Numbered from the stretch's first letter, positions 24,301 through 30,312 are shown. The stretch: DNA of 37,882 nucleotides from Patescibacteria group bacterium (GCA_029982795.1 JARRBY010000005.1:1-37882), one strand, 5' to 3'. The notes: generated by a model from the letters alone, not told the origin. Numbers and translations are program-made.

Positions 24301-24614
24301 TGATTTATGTTTTTATTTTTTGCAACGCCGTCTTCATTATTTAAGTATAAAGAAACCTCAGCTAAACCAAGTCGACTTTTTTTATCAGATCCGGAGAAAA
24401 TAACATCTTCACTTTTTTTACTACGTAAAGTTTTCAAGCTTTGTTCTCCTAATACCCAACGGATAGCATCGGCAATATTTGATTTGCCGGAACCATTGGG
24501 GCCCACTATTGCCGTTAATCCTTTTTTATTCTTTGAAACAAAACCCGGGAAGATTAATTTATTTTTATAGGCGAAAGATTTAAATCCTTGAATTTCTAAT
24601 TTTTCTAAATACAT
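21348..24614 (-). CDS. smc: SMC-family chromosome segregation ATPase lacking a canonical hinge
   Basis: 1088 aa. Head parts are canonical: MYLEKLEIQGFKSFA opening, Walker A GPNGSGKSN, GQGMVDNFLNSSVADRKDFFDEA, ABC signature LSGGERALTAIA (about 988-999) and Walker B FVVLDEVDAALDES. Two coiled-coil arms of about 330 residues each fill the middle. Where a bacterial SMC has a 150-residue Gly-rich hinge there is only a short, mostly helical segment (about 499-556, SGGKEET to LTGESDED), and no CxxC zinc hook. The shortage against a usual 1150-1190 aa matches a missing hinge. The start at 24614 is preferred over an ATG four codons upstream because family members begin MYL. scpA and scpB are not nearby. 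Confidence 0.9.
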   Translation of the reverse strand: MYLEKLEIQGFKSFAYKNKLIFPGFVSKNKKGLTAIVGPNGSGKSNIADAIRWVLGEQSLKTLRSKKSEDVIFSGSDKKSRLGLAEVSLYLNNEDGVAKNKNINQENESDLDKIINTCTEIVITRRVFRNSESEYLINNTRSRLSDIQMLLAKASFGQKTYSVIGQGMVDNFLNSSVADRKDFFDEATGVKQFQIKRDNALNKLELSYNNLQQVEMLLSEIRPRLKSLTRQMDKLKKRTEIESKLNDSQINYYSYLWQDINQKLNTINKNYLELEKIKRSKEKNLESLNDELNRIRTNNNFQRINELQPLLRDLSDQKNIYQKKLAKLEIELETQLESRGQFDLSWLNSKLSELKSELENINLEIESLQKSYSHQEEETLKIELADIEKELNRSAEIQKKINRLNNDKEENKNKLTRLEAVLEANLTARAGINFKSLKEKRKKLKEEGENLNKEITELTAKYNKKNNNPLLEELHSLQEKIKTLNIELQQINEKIQKAAKSGGKEETINNIIKDFLQKLDQIETITDFKEAKKLLKTAKSKFQEEIKAILTGESDEDTRRIQSLQQAIIELTENRQIINEKINQNNNQKAKIKEEINALLERKTRLEWELVTLEQDLKKEDIEKEETLKNDINSIKQNLHLQTEELNRLIQQNKTDYLLEKKQTILNKLQNCRFKDSTLKEKIKLLNEQKEKIATEIEEIKIKIQKGQTKFDAFQIEKEKTKLLEKITAIEKEETTLNNELSLLNQAKEEEKNQMFICQKKIQILQTELTDYLNELNNLKIDAARQETKLEDLENNIRNNNLNLNEVENHPAPKTPPDLDALQKNINNYKNQLEQIGGIDEETEKEYANTKERYDFLFKQTDDLNKTIKSLEQIIKELDIKIKERFDKEFKIISEKFNEYFQILFSGGNAKISKVMLEDLENQEKDKVREISDYIETGLSKPEAEIKLTSDEKMRKIKFLKKHNAVGLAGIEIQANPPGKKIQSVTMLSGGERALTAIALICAIISANPAPFVVLDEVDAALDESNSERLAKILDDLSDKSQFIVITHNRASMRRANIIYGVTMKNDGVSQIISIKLDEVDINKIAAR

Positions 24615-24648
24615 AGCAAGTTTCAAACTAAAATCATTAATAAGTAAA

Positions 24649-24678
24649 AAGGCCTAGGGCCTTAATGTTTTTATTATA
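24649..24678 (-). promoter_or_regulatory. smc promoter -10 and 5'-terminal hairpin
   Basis: Minus strand TATAAT (24678-24673), then AAGGCC (24663-24658), CTA, GGCCTT (24654-24649) and more T. The hairpin starts about 3 nt after the expected start. Both flanking genes read away from it, so it is not the terminator of either; it belongs to the smc leader. Confidence 0.55.
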
Positions 24679-24714
24679 AAGCAATTGATTGATTTTTAAA
24701 AGCACTTTAGTTAT

Positions 24715-24720
24715 TATAAA
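24715..24720 (+). promoter_or_regulatory. -10 box of the cytidylate-kinase-like gene, possibly leaderless
   Basis: TATAAA ends 5 nt before the ATG at 24726, so transcription would start on or within a base or two of the start codon. No good -35 is seen. Confidence 0.35.
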
Positions 24721-24725
24721 GATAT

Positions 24726-25286
24726 ATGATTATTTCATTTAGTGGTGCTCAAGGTTCAGGCAAGAGCACAATTGCTAAAAGATTAGCAGAAAAATTAAAG
24801 ATTCCTCGTTATTATATGGGGGCACTAAGGCGCGAGGCTGCTCAGAAAAAAGGATTAACTTTAGCAGAATATAATAAATTAGGAGAAGAAGATCCACAGA
24901 CTGATTTTGAGGTTGACGAATATCAACGTCAATTAGGCAAAAAACAGGATAATTTTATTATTGAAGGACGTACTTCATGGTATTTTATCCCTCATTCTCT
25001 AAAAATTTATCTTGATGTTGCGCCTGAAGTTGGTGCTAAAAGGATATTTACAAGTCTGCAGAAAGAAAATAATCGCAATGAGGATAAGGGGCTTGAAACT
25101 TGGAAAGATGTTTTAGAAAGTAATAAAAGAAGACAAGAGAGCGATCGTTTGCGTTATCAAAAATATTACAATATTGATGTAAATGATCCTAATCATTACG
25201 ATTTTTATCTCGATACGACCAATTTAAATGTAGATCAAGTTTATGATAAAGTAGAGAGATTTGTGCTAAGTAAAAATAAAAAATAA
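24726..25286 (+). CDS. cmk: Cytidylate kinase-like P-loop nucleoside monophosphate kinase
   Basis: 186 aa, single kinase domain. Walker A GAQGSGKST (7-15) near the N-terminus; YYMGALRREAAQKKGLTLAEYNKLGEEDPQTDFEVDEYQ is the NMP-binding region as in archaeal-type (d)CMP kinases; then IIEGRTSWYF and IYLDVAPEVGAKRIF. RRQESDRLRYQKYYNIDVND matches the lid region of that group. It probably phosphorylates CMP/dCMP, but other small kinases such as shikimate- or dephospho-CoA-kinase-like proteins share the fold. Divergent from smc; rplS follows behind its own promoter. Confidence 0.78.
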   Translation: MIISFSGAQGSGKSTIAKRLAEKLKIPRYYMGALRREAAQKKGLTLAEYNKLGEEDPQTDFEVDEYQRQLGKKQDNFIIEGRTSWYFIPHSLKIYLDVAPEVGAKRIFTSLQKENNRNEDKGLETWKDVLESNKRRQESDRLRYQKYYNIDVNDPNHYDFYLDTTNLNVDQVYDKVERFVLSKNKK

Positions 25287-25322
25287 AAAGGAAGACAAGT
25301 TGTTTTATTATTGTCATAAATC

Positions 25323-25349
25323 TTGACATATTTAAAATTAAACTATAAT
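25323..25349 (+). promoter_or_regulatory. Promoter of rplS
   Basis: TTGACA (25323-25328) and TATAAT (25344-25349) with a 15-bp spacer; an offset -10, TAATAT (25346-25351), gives 17 bp. Expected start about 25357. Confidence 0.65.
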
Positions 25350-25380
25350 ATTAGACAAGAAATAAATTATAAAAAAGTAA

Positions 25381-25406
25381 AAACGAGATTTCAATTAATC
25401 TCGTTT
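25381..25406 (+). promoter_or_regulatory. Leader hairpin of rplS
   Basis: AAACGAGATT (25381-25390) and AATCTCGTTT (25397-25406) are perfect 10-bp arms around TCAATT. It lies between the rplS promoter and the ATG (25423), 16 nt before the start. It may be a feedback site for L19, an attenuator, or the terminator of the kinase transcript; only TTTCT follows the stem. Confidence 0.6.
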
Positions 25407-25422
25407 CTAGCTTATAAATTAT

Positions 25423-25749
25423 ATGGTTGAAACTAAAATGGAATTAAAACCGGGACTGACTGTCAGGGTTTACCAAAAAATTAAAGAATTGAATTCAAAA
25501 GGAGAGGAAAAGGAAAGAGTTCAATATTTTGAAGGCATAATTATTGCCCGTAAACATAATAAAGAAAAGGGGGCAACAATAACAGTACGTAAGGTATCTG
25601 AGGGTATTGGTGTAGAAAAAATTTTTCCTTTGAATTTGCCAACAATTACTAAAATAGAAATTAAAAAAGAAGCAAAGGTAAAACAAGCTAAACTATACTA
25701 CCTTCGTTCTGGTTATAAAAAGAAGTTAAAAGAAAAGACTGTAAAGTAA
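25423..25749 (+). CDS. rplS: 50S ribosomal protein L19
   Basis: 108 aa, full-length L19 of the large subunit at the interface with the 30[13 protein letters not shown], then [48 protein letters not shown] and the basic tail KAKLYYLR-type ([18 protein letters not shown]) are all present. It stands alone with tRNA-Leu starting 15 nt downstream, instead of the usual rpsP-rimM-trmD-rplS operon. The first ATG is 25423; a second, MELKPGLTV at 25438, is possible. The leader carries a perfect hairpin. Confidence 0.96.
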   Translation: MVETKMELKPGLTVRVYQKIKELNSKGEEKERVQYFEGIIIARKHNKEKGATITVRKVSEGIGVEKIFPLNLPTITKIEIKKEAKVKQAKLYYLRSGYKKKLKEKTVK

Positions 25750-25764
25750 TTTTTAGCTTTTTCA

Positions 25765-25848
<84 letters not shown>

Positions 25849-25878
25849 CAGATTTGCCATACGCATTGAAATCGTTTT

Positions 25879-25952
25879 GGGCGCATAGCTCAGTTGGTTA
25901 GAGCACTTCGTTTACACCGAAGGGGTCCAGGGTTCGAATCCTTGTGCGCCCA
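25879..25952 (+). tRNA. tRNA-Val (anticodon TAC)
   Basis: Acceptor GGGCGCA/TGCGCCC, D-arm GCTC/GAGC, anticodon stem CTTCG/CGAAG around TTTACAC (anticodon TAC), T-arm CAGGG/CCTTG with TTCGAAT, discriminator A. No encoded CCA. Confidence 0.97.
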
Positions 25953-25963
25953 CCCGTATAATG

Positions 25964-25989
25964 AAAACAGGTTAATACCTGTTTTTGTT
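25964..25989 (+). terminator. Terminator of the rplS-tRNA unit
   Basis: AAAACAGGT (25964-25972), TAAT loop, ACCTGTTTT (25977-25985), followed by TGTTT. Perfect 9-bp stem right after tRNA-Val. Confidence 0.88.
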
Positions 25990-26063
25990 TATTTCTAGGG
26001 AAAAATTACGGTTTATTGGTATATTGGTTAAAAAGTGCAAAATGTGTGTGGATTTACCAAATA

Positions 26064-26092
26064 TTGACAAAATTAGTATTATGATGTATAAA
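26064..26092 (+). promoter_or_regulatory. Promoter of the GreA-like gene
   Basis: TTGACA (26064-26069), 17-bp spacer, TATAAA (26087-26092). Expected start about 26099; leader about 35 nt, no SD. Confidence 0.75.
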
Positions 26093-26133
26093 GAGAAGGT
26101 TATTTAAAATAAACAATAAAAAATAGAAAGTAA

Positions 26134-26562
26134 ATGGAGAAAATCTCTAGAGGTTTAAAGAACTACTTGGATAAAGAATTATCTCAATTATTAACCCAAT
26201 ATGAGAAAAGACGCTTAGCTCTAGCAAAAGAAGCGGAGGCTGGCTTTGACATCTCATTTTCATTAGAAGAAGAAGTTTGGGAAAGAAAAATCAAATTTTT
26301 AAAAAATCTAATGAAAAACAAGGAAATTATTTCCTTTCAAAAGAAGGGCGAAGAAATTGTTTTGGGAAGTTATGTCACTATTAATTTTCAAGGATTTAAA
26401 AAAAGCTTTATTCTTGATGGTGTTGGTTATAAAAAAGATGACATTATAATAATAAGTAGTAAAAGTCCAATAGGTTCTATCTTGTTAGGAAAAAAAAGGG
26501 GAGAAACTATTCTTTTTCAGGGAAAAACCATAAAAATAGAAACGGTTTCATTTGCCTGGTAG
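26134..26562 (+). CDS. GreA/GreB-like transcription factor
   Basis: 142 aa. The C-terminal half is a GreA/GreB FKBP-like domain: IVLGSYVTINFQG, then SSKSPIGSILLGKKRGETILFQ (about 109-130), the family's most conserved segment (SPlG.aLlGk..Gd). The N-terminal half (1-65) is helical and charged like the Gre coiled coil, but it is shorter than in E. coli GreA (158 aa) and I do not see the tip DE/DEE pattern clearly. It would bind the RNA polymerase secondary channel; whether it stimulates RNA cleavage or acts like Rnk is open. It has its own strong promoter and terminator. Confidence 0.8.
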   Translation: MEKISRGLKNYLDKELSQLLTQYEKRRLALAKEAEAGFDISFSLEEEVWERKIKFLKNLMKNKEIISFQKKGEEIVLGSYVTINFQGFKKSFILDGVGYKKDDIIIISSKSPIGSILLGKKRGETILFQGKTIKIETVSFAW

Positions 26563-26571
26563 TTTAATTTT

Positions 26572-26599
26572 AGTCGTCTTATAAAGGCGACTTTTTTTT
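26572..26599 (+). terminator. Terminator of the GreA-like gene
   Basis: AGTCGTCTT (26572-26580) and AAGGCGACT (26584-26592) form a 9-bp stem with one G.T pair around ATA, then seven further T. A textbook intrinsic terminator. Confidence 0.92.
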
Positions 26600-26604
26600 A
26601 TTTG

Positions 26605-26613
26605 TGATATAAT
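26605..26613 (+). promoter_or_regulatory. Extended -10 promoter of the ART-like gene
   Basis: TGA-TATAAT (26605-26613). Expected start about 26620, 26 nt before the ATG; -35 weak. Confidence 0.55.
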
Positions 26614-26645
26614 TAAAATTATAAAAATAAAGTTAAATTAATTAT

Positions 26646-27533
26646 ATGTCTTTTGAGAAAAATTTTGTTAATTTGAAGAATAATGATAAAACGTTTCTTT
26701 CTTCTGACGAAGAAGAAGAAAGTCAAGTTGATGCAAAGCTTAAGAAGAAGGGGGTAAATAGAAAATTTTTATATAGTCCTGATCAATTGCGTTCATTTAA
26801 GCTTAGTAAAAATCGTGAAAAAAGAGCGATTTATGAAGCGGTTGAGAAAAAAGTGCAAGAGCTTACAAAAGACGCTAAGTTAGATGTTTTTAATACTATA
26901 ATAGAGCTAAGAGAAAAAGGAGAAAAAGATTGGGAGAGTAAGCTATGGGATGAAAATATTAATAAGTTAATAAAAAAATATGGTTATTCAGATGAAACCT
27001 TATTGATTGATTTAGATGAAGAAACTTTAGGTAAATTATTACAACCTTTACGGAAAGAATTAAGAGAAAATACTTATGTGGCAAGGGATAAAATACCTTT
27101 AAATAGATTTACAAAAGAAGGTTTAGGTAGGGCTAAAGATGACGTTTTAGTTTTTCATGTTAGTCCGGAGAAAATTGAAGGTGGACTAAAACCGGCAAAA
27201 GGAGAGGAATATATCTATTTTAGTAGTGATTTGAAGCGCTTATTTAATTTAAATACAGCAAAATATATTTATGCTTTACGGGTTAATAAAAGCCAATTGC
27301 CGAGTACTTTATATTGTGCAGCTGATTGTTTTCATCGGGTAAGATTTACCGATGTTCAAGATTTTGTAATTGAAGATAGTATTAAAATTTTTTCTGAAGA
27401 AGATCCAGGTTATCGAAATGCTGTTTTAAATCGTCTGGGAGCTGACTTTAACACACTTTATACTACTGCGACCGGTCGGGGGGAGTCTTTTATAAAACAG
27501 AAAAATCAAGAGGAAGATAATTTAAAATTATAA
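26646..27533 (+). CDS. Unknown protein with a possible ADP-ribosyltransferase-like C-terminal domain
   Basis: 295 aa, no signal or membrane segment. The N-terminal 150 residues are charged and helical with an acidic patch (SSDEEEESQ, 19-27) and are not recognised. The C-terminal part reads VLVFHVSPEKIEGGLKP (about 167-183), EEYIYFSSDLKRLF (187-200), KYIYALRV (206-213) and FVIEDSIKIF (240-249). This order of a His strand, a Y-x-Y-F strand and a later acidic strand recalls the H-Y-[E/D] clade of ADP-ribosyltransferase folds such as Arr and Tpt1. That is a pattern resemblance only, with His171, Tyr189 or Tyr191 and Glu243 as candidate residues. Single gene with its own promoter, convergent with the gene at 27576. 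Confidence 0.55.
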   Translation: MSFEKNFVNLKNNDKTFLSSDEEEESQVDAKLKKKGVNRKFLYSPDQLRSFKLSKNREKRAIYEAVEKKVQELTKDAKLDVFNTIIELREKGEKDWESKLWDENINKLIKKYGYSDETLLIDLDEETLGKLLQPLRKELRENTYVARDKIPLNRFTKEGLGRAKDDVLVFHVSPEKIEGGLKPAKGEEYIYFSSDLKRLFNLNTAKYIYALRVNKSQLPSTLYCAADCFHRVRFTDVQDFVIEDSIKIFSEEDPGYRNAVLNRLGADFNTLYTTATGRGESFIKQKNQEEDNLKL

Positions 27534-27536
27534 AAA

Positions 27537-27567
27537 AAGACTCAAAATCATAATAGATTTGAGTCTT
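27537..27567. terminator. Bidirectional terminator
   Basis: AAGACTCAAA (27537-27546) pairs with TTTGAGTCTT (27558-27567). The minus-strand side runs into seven T, fitting the end of the gene at 27576-27899; it also closes the plus-strand ART-like gene. Confidence 0.82.
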
Positions 27568-27575
27568 AAAAGAAT

Positions 27576-27899
27576 TCATTTTTTCATTTTTGTAATTAAG
27601 GCTAAGTTTATAAAACCCGCCTCTTTTTCTTTTTTTAGCACATCACGATAGATAATGAAATCTCGAATTCCATTTCTTTGGTTGTAGGCATCATGAATGG
27701 CATTAAATAATTTTTCTCCTTTGTCGAAATTAGGACCAATAATGAAGAGTCTGCTTATTTCATGCAAGATAATGGCATGATTAAATCCTTCTCTTCCTTT
27801 TAAATTAGTCATTTTTTCTTCATAAGCAATTTTATCAAAAGAATCAATAAACTCAATTATTAGAGTTTGGACGATTTTTGCATTTTCTCCAAATATCAT
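27576..27899 (-). CDS. Small unknown protein with very strong expression signals
   Basis: 107 aa, predicted soluble and mainly helical, no cysteines, no signal peptide. I do not recognise a family or motif. Segments such as FNHAIILHEISRLFIIG and GEKLFNAIHDAYNQRNGIRDF look like amphipathic helices. What stands out is control: a TTGACA-17-TATAAA promoter with extended -10 (27978-27950), a leader of about 44 nt and an SD AAGGAGGT (27910-27903) ahead of the ATG at 27899. Only pilin gene 1 has a comparable SD. A transposase remnant lies just upstream of the promoter. Confidence 0.72.
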   Translation of the reverse strand: MIFGENAKIVQTLIIEFIDSFDKIAYEEKMTNLKGREGFNHAIILHEISRLFIIGPNFDKGEKLFNAIHDAYNQRNGIRDFIIYRDVLKKEKEAGFINLALITKMKK

Positions 27900-27902
27900 G
27901 TA

Positions 27903-27910
27903 ACCTCCTT
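27903..27910 (-). promoter_or_regulatory. Ribosome binding site of the small unknown gene
   Basis: Minus strand AAGGAGGT (27910-27903), three nt before the ATG at 27899. It is a consensus SD in a window where most starts have none, and it decides this start. Confidence 0.88.
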
Positions 27911-27949
27911 TTTTATTTTATGAAAGAACTTTAAGTTATTAGTTAGTTA

Positions 27950-27978
27950 TTTATACCATTTAATTAAAAAAGTGTCAA
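27950..27978 (-). promoter_or_regulatory. Consensus promoter of the small unknown gene
   Basis: Minus strand TTGACA (27978-27973), 17-bp spacer ending in TGG, TATAAA (27955-27950). Perfect -35, spacer and extended -10. It begins 20 nt beyond the stop of the transposase remnant, so it may derive from the end of the insertion sequence. Confidence 0.8.
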
Positions 27979-27998
27979 TGTTTGGTGGTAATATGCAT

Positions 27999-28061
27999 TC
28001 AAGAAGTAAGTGCAACACCTGTCATTTCATAGAATACCTCATAAGGGGTCTTCCAGCCAAG
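27999..28061 (-). pseudogene. 3' remnant of an IS30-like transposase gene
   Basis: Read on the minus strand, 20 codons give LGWKTPYEVFYEMTGVALTS then TGA. LGWKTPYEVF close to the stop is the hallmark C-terminus of IS30-family DDE transposases. The codon before Leu is TAA and no longer frame continues upstream, so only the last bases of the gene survive. The rest of the element is not visible. Confidence 0.75.
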
Positions 28062-28082
28062 TTAATTAGATTTTAGTATATT

Positions 28083-28142
28083 AATTTATCTGTTAAATAT
28101 TGTTTTAAACTCAGTTTTTAAGTAAAAAGTGACAGATAAATT
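28083..28142. repeat. Perfect 11-bp inverted repeat, possible element remnant
   Basis: AATTTATCTGT (28083-28093) and ACAGATAAATT (28132-28142) are exact inverted arms, 38 bp apart, 21 bp beyond the transposase remnant and next to the end of the PHP gene. It could be a miniature element, or a hairpin at the 3' end of the PHP transcript. Confidence 0.5.
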
Positions 28143-28162
28143 GTTTAGTTTTTATTGTTATA

Positions 28163-29263
28163 CTATTTATTATGAGAATTTATAAATTTATTTAAATTGT
28201 CATTTGAGGAATTAACAATACGTTCTGGTTCAATATTATTTTTTTGAAGAAGATCGATGAGTTGTAATAATCTTTGTGTTCCTTTTCGACGAGCGGGGTT
28301 TTTAATATCAGGCGGGTTATTGGTATAATTTTTGTTATCGTAATTGTCTAATTGTCCCAAGTTATGGAAATCATAAGTAATGGAGAATAATAATTCTGGG
28401 TAAGAGCTCGCTTTTTTTAAAAGTGTTTGATAAAATTCTTTGTCGGGATTGAATGAAGACAAGTTAAGCTCAAAGCATTTTTTATTTTTAGCCATAGCGT
28501 CTAACACCTCATTCCAAGTCTGCCAATAATCTTTTTTTAAATTATCAAATAAAATTTTATATTTTTCAACACTATTATTAGTTAAATCTTTTTTGCCAAT
28601 AATTTGTTTTATACTATCCCAATCGCCATTTTTTTCTAAATAATTAAGGTTGGCGCTTATCTCTTCATCTTGGGTATAATATTTTTTAAAATAATTCCAA
28701 TCATTTTCATAAAATTCAATATAACGATAAGGGTGACCAATGATATCCACATCTTTATTATTAATAGCAGCGAGTAAAGACTCTTTTATTTTACGGGGGT
28801 CTAATTTATCTGCTATTTTATGTCTGGAAGCAACCACTAAATCAAGCTGTGCTAAAATTTCATTAGGTACATCTATTATTGCTTCGCCGTTATCAAAGAA
28901 TATATTAGCTTCAACTGCAGAATAAGCTTTTGTTTTGTATTTTTGAGAATTATTTAAATTGTCCACCTTCTCTTTTTGTTTTAGAAGTGACTGACAAATT
29001 GGATGATTTATTTCTAATTTTTTTGGTGCGCCTGGGTTAGAAGAGTGTTCGGAAAAAAAGATGAAATCTAGACCTAATTTATCGGCATATTGCATTAAAC
29101 GAGTATCGCTGTGGACCATTTCTTCTTTGGCGCCATCAATTTCTAAACGGTTGCCATTTAAACTATGAGAGTGAAAATCACCCTTGTAGTATTTTCTAAT
29201 CTTTTCTAACCAATCTTCTTGTTTTTTTGGCTTTTCCGCTTTAAAAATTTTATCAAAATTCAT
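28163..29263 (-). CDS. PHP-domain metal-dependent phosphoesterase-like protein
   Basis: 366 aa, cytoplasmic. PHP signature elements appear in order: DFHSHS (29-34) with the H-x-H pair, FFSEHSS (about 69-75), AVEANIF with the conserved Glu (about 115-121), VASRHK and IIGHPYR. These are metal ligands of the PHP barrel shared by PolX C-terminal domains, histidinol phosphatase and related esterases. There is no polymerase or helix-hairpin-helix region, so it is a stand-alone PHP protein. The C-terminal 150 residues are charged and not recognised. The substrate is unknown. Divergent from tsaE; ends near an inverted repeat and an IS remnant. Confidence 0.85.
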   Translation of the reverse strand: MNFDKIFKAEKPKKQEDWLEKIRKYYKGDFHSHSLNGNRLEIDGAKEEMVHSDTRLMQYADKLGLDFIFFSEHSSNPGAPKKLEINHPICQSLLKQKEKVDNLNNSQKYKTKAYSAVEANIFFDNGEAIIDVPNEILAQLDLVVASRHKIADKLDPRKIKESLLAAINNKDVDIIGHPYRYIEFYENDWNYFKKYYTQDEEISANLNYLEKNGDWDSIKQIIGKKDLTNNSVEKYKILFDNLKKDYWQTWNEVLDAMAKNKKCFELNLSSFNPDKEFYQTLLKKASSYPELLFSITYDFHNLGQLDNYDNKNYTNNPPDIKNPARRKGTQRLLQLIDLLQKNNIEPERIVNSSNDNLNKFINSHNK

Positions 29264-29374
29264 ATTTTATCATTATGCTATTATAATAATATTATAATAT
29301 AAAAAACAGTATATAGAAAGTTTGCTTTTTATTTATTTTTATATAAAAATAAGAACAAGATATGTCTTATAATT

Positions 29375-29830
29375 ATGAAATATAAAAATATTTTTAATAC
29401 AGAGCATTTTACTAAAACTTTATCCGATACAGAGTCTTTAGCGCTCGCTTTATCAAAAAATATAAAAGGTAATGAAGTTTTGTTATTTTTTGGAAACTTG
29501 GGGGCCGGTAAAACAGCTTTTATTAAATTTTTAGCAAAGTTTTTAGGAGTTAAAGGTGTGGTAAGTAGCCCTACTTTTAACATTTTAAAAATTTATGATG
29601 TTAAGGGTAATGAAAAGGTAAAGCATTTTTGTCATATTGATGCCTATCGTCTTAATTCTGGAAAGGAGTTAATAGATTTAGGTATTGATGAAATATTAAT
29701 TCAACCGGGAATGGTAACGGCGATTGAGTGGGCGGAAAAAATTAAAGATATTTATCCTTCAAGGTATATAAAAATTGAAATTGAGGTTTTAGCTAACGAA
29801 AGTCGATTATTTAAGATTACAAAAAGATAA
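29375..29830 (+). CDS. tsaE: tRNA threonylcarbamoyladenosine biosynthesis ATPase TsaE
   Basis: 151 aa. Walker A FGNLGAGKT (39-47), switch-like SSPTFNI (64-70), HIDAYRL (87-93) and AIEWAEKI (116-123) are all typical. TsaE works with TsaB, TsaD and TsaC to make t6A37 on ANN-decoding tRNAs; the partner genes are not in the window. It converges on lspA with a 2-nt gap. A TATAAT at 29368-29373 is too close to the ATG to serve this start; TATAAA at 29343-29348 fits better. Confidence 0.94.
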   Translation: MKYKNIFNTEHFTKTLSDTESLALALSKNIKGNEVLLFFGNLGAGKTAFIKFLAKFLGVKGVVSSPTFNILKIYDVKGNEKVKHFCHIDAYRLNSGKELIDLGIDEILIQPGMVTAIEWAEKIKDIYPSRYIKIEIEVLANESRLFKITKR

Positions 29831-29832
29831 AT

Positions 29833-30312
29833 TTAAGAGGGGGAATTATTTTTGTATAATTTAACAAGATAAAGAAGAGCCCCAAGGCTAATCATTAAAT
29901 CAGCTAGATTTAGAACTGAGAAATTTTTGATATAAAGATAATCTATTATATATTTAAATTCAAGACGATCAATTAAATTAGAGATTGCTCCGAAGATAAT
30001 TAAAAGTAAAGAGAAAAGATATAAATTATTTAATTTCTCTTTTTTTATTAAAAAAATAAGAAAGGCAATAAGGCCAGTAATGATAATAATAGTTAAGGGC
30101 AGAGTAATATTAATAGGGAGTGGTAAGGAAAAGGCAATATTGCGGTTTGGTGTAAACTGAAAACTAAATAAGTTTTTGATAAGTATTAATTCTTTTTCTT
30201 GAAAACTTATGGCTACTTTTTTTAAATAACGATCAATTATAAAAAATATAGCTATTATAAAAATAATAGCTATATTATTGAGTTTAAATTTTTTTTTCTT
30301 GGTTTTATTCAT
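29833..30312 (-). CDS. lspA: Lipoprotein signal peptidase (signal peptidase II)
   Basis: 159 aa with four membrane helices. Family blocks: TPNRNIAFS (54-62, the N-x-x-x-A-F box), FGAISNLIDRLEFKYIIDYL (107-126) and FSVLNLADLMISLGA (131-145). Asp124 and Asp138 match the catalytic aspartate dyad. It cleaves the signal peptide after Lgt has lipidated the lipobox Cys. Its 5' end overlaps the DksA/TraR-like gene by 8 nt, so the two are co-translated. Confidence 0.93.
   Translation of the reverse strand: MNKTKKKKFKLNNIAIIFIIAIFFIIDRYLKKVAISFQEKELILIKNLFSFQFTPNRNIAFSLPLPINITLPLTIIIITGLIAFLIFLIKKEKLNNLYLFSLLLIIFGAISNLIDRLEFKYIIDYLYIKNFSVLNLADLMISLGALLYLVKLYKNNSPS

Noticed and set aside
26646-27533. 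DarT-type toxin call for the ART-like protein
   Set aside because: No DarT signature, no neighbouring macrodomain antitoxin, and the N-terminal half is unrelated; only a loose ART-like resemblance is claimed.
29368-29373. TATAAT as the promoter of tsaE
   Set aside because: It ends 2 nt before the ATG of a well-conserved N-terminus, so the start would fall inside the gene.
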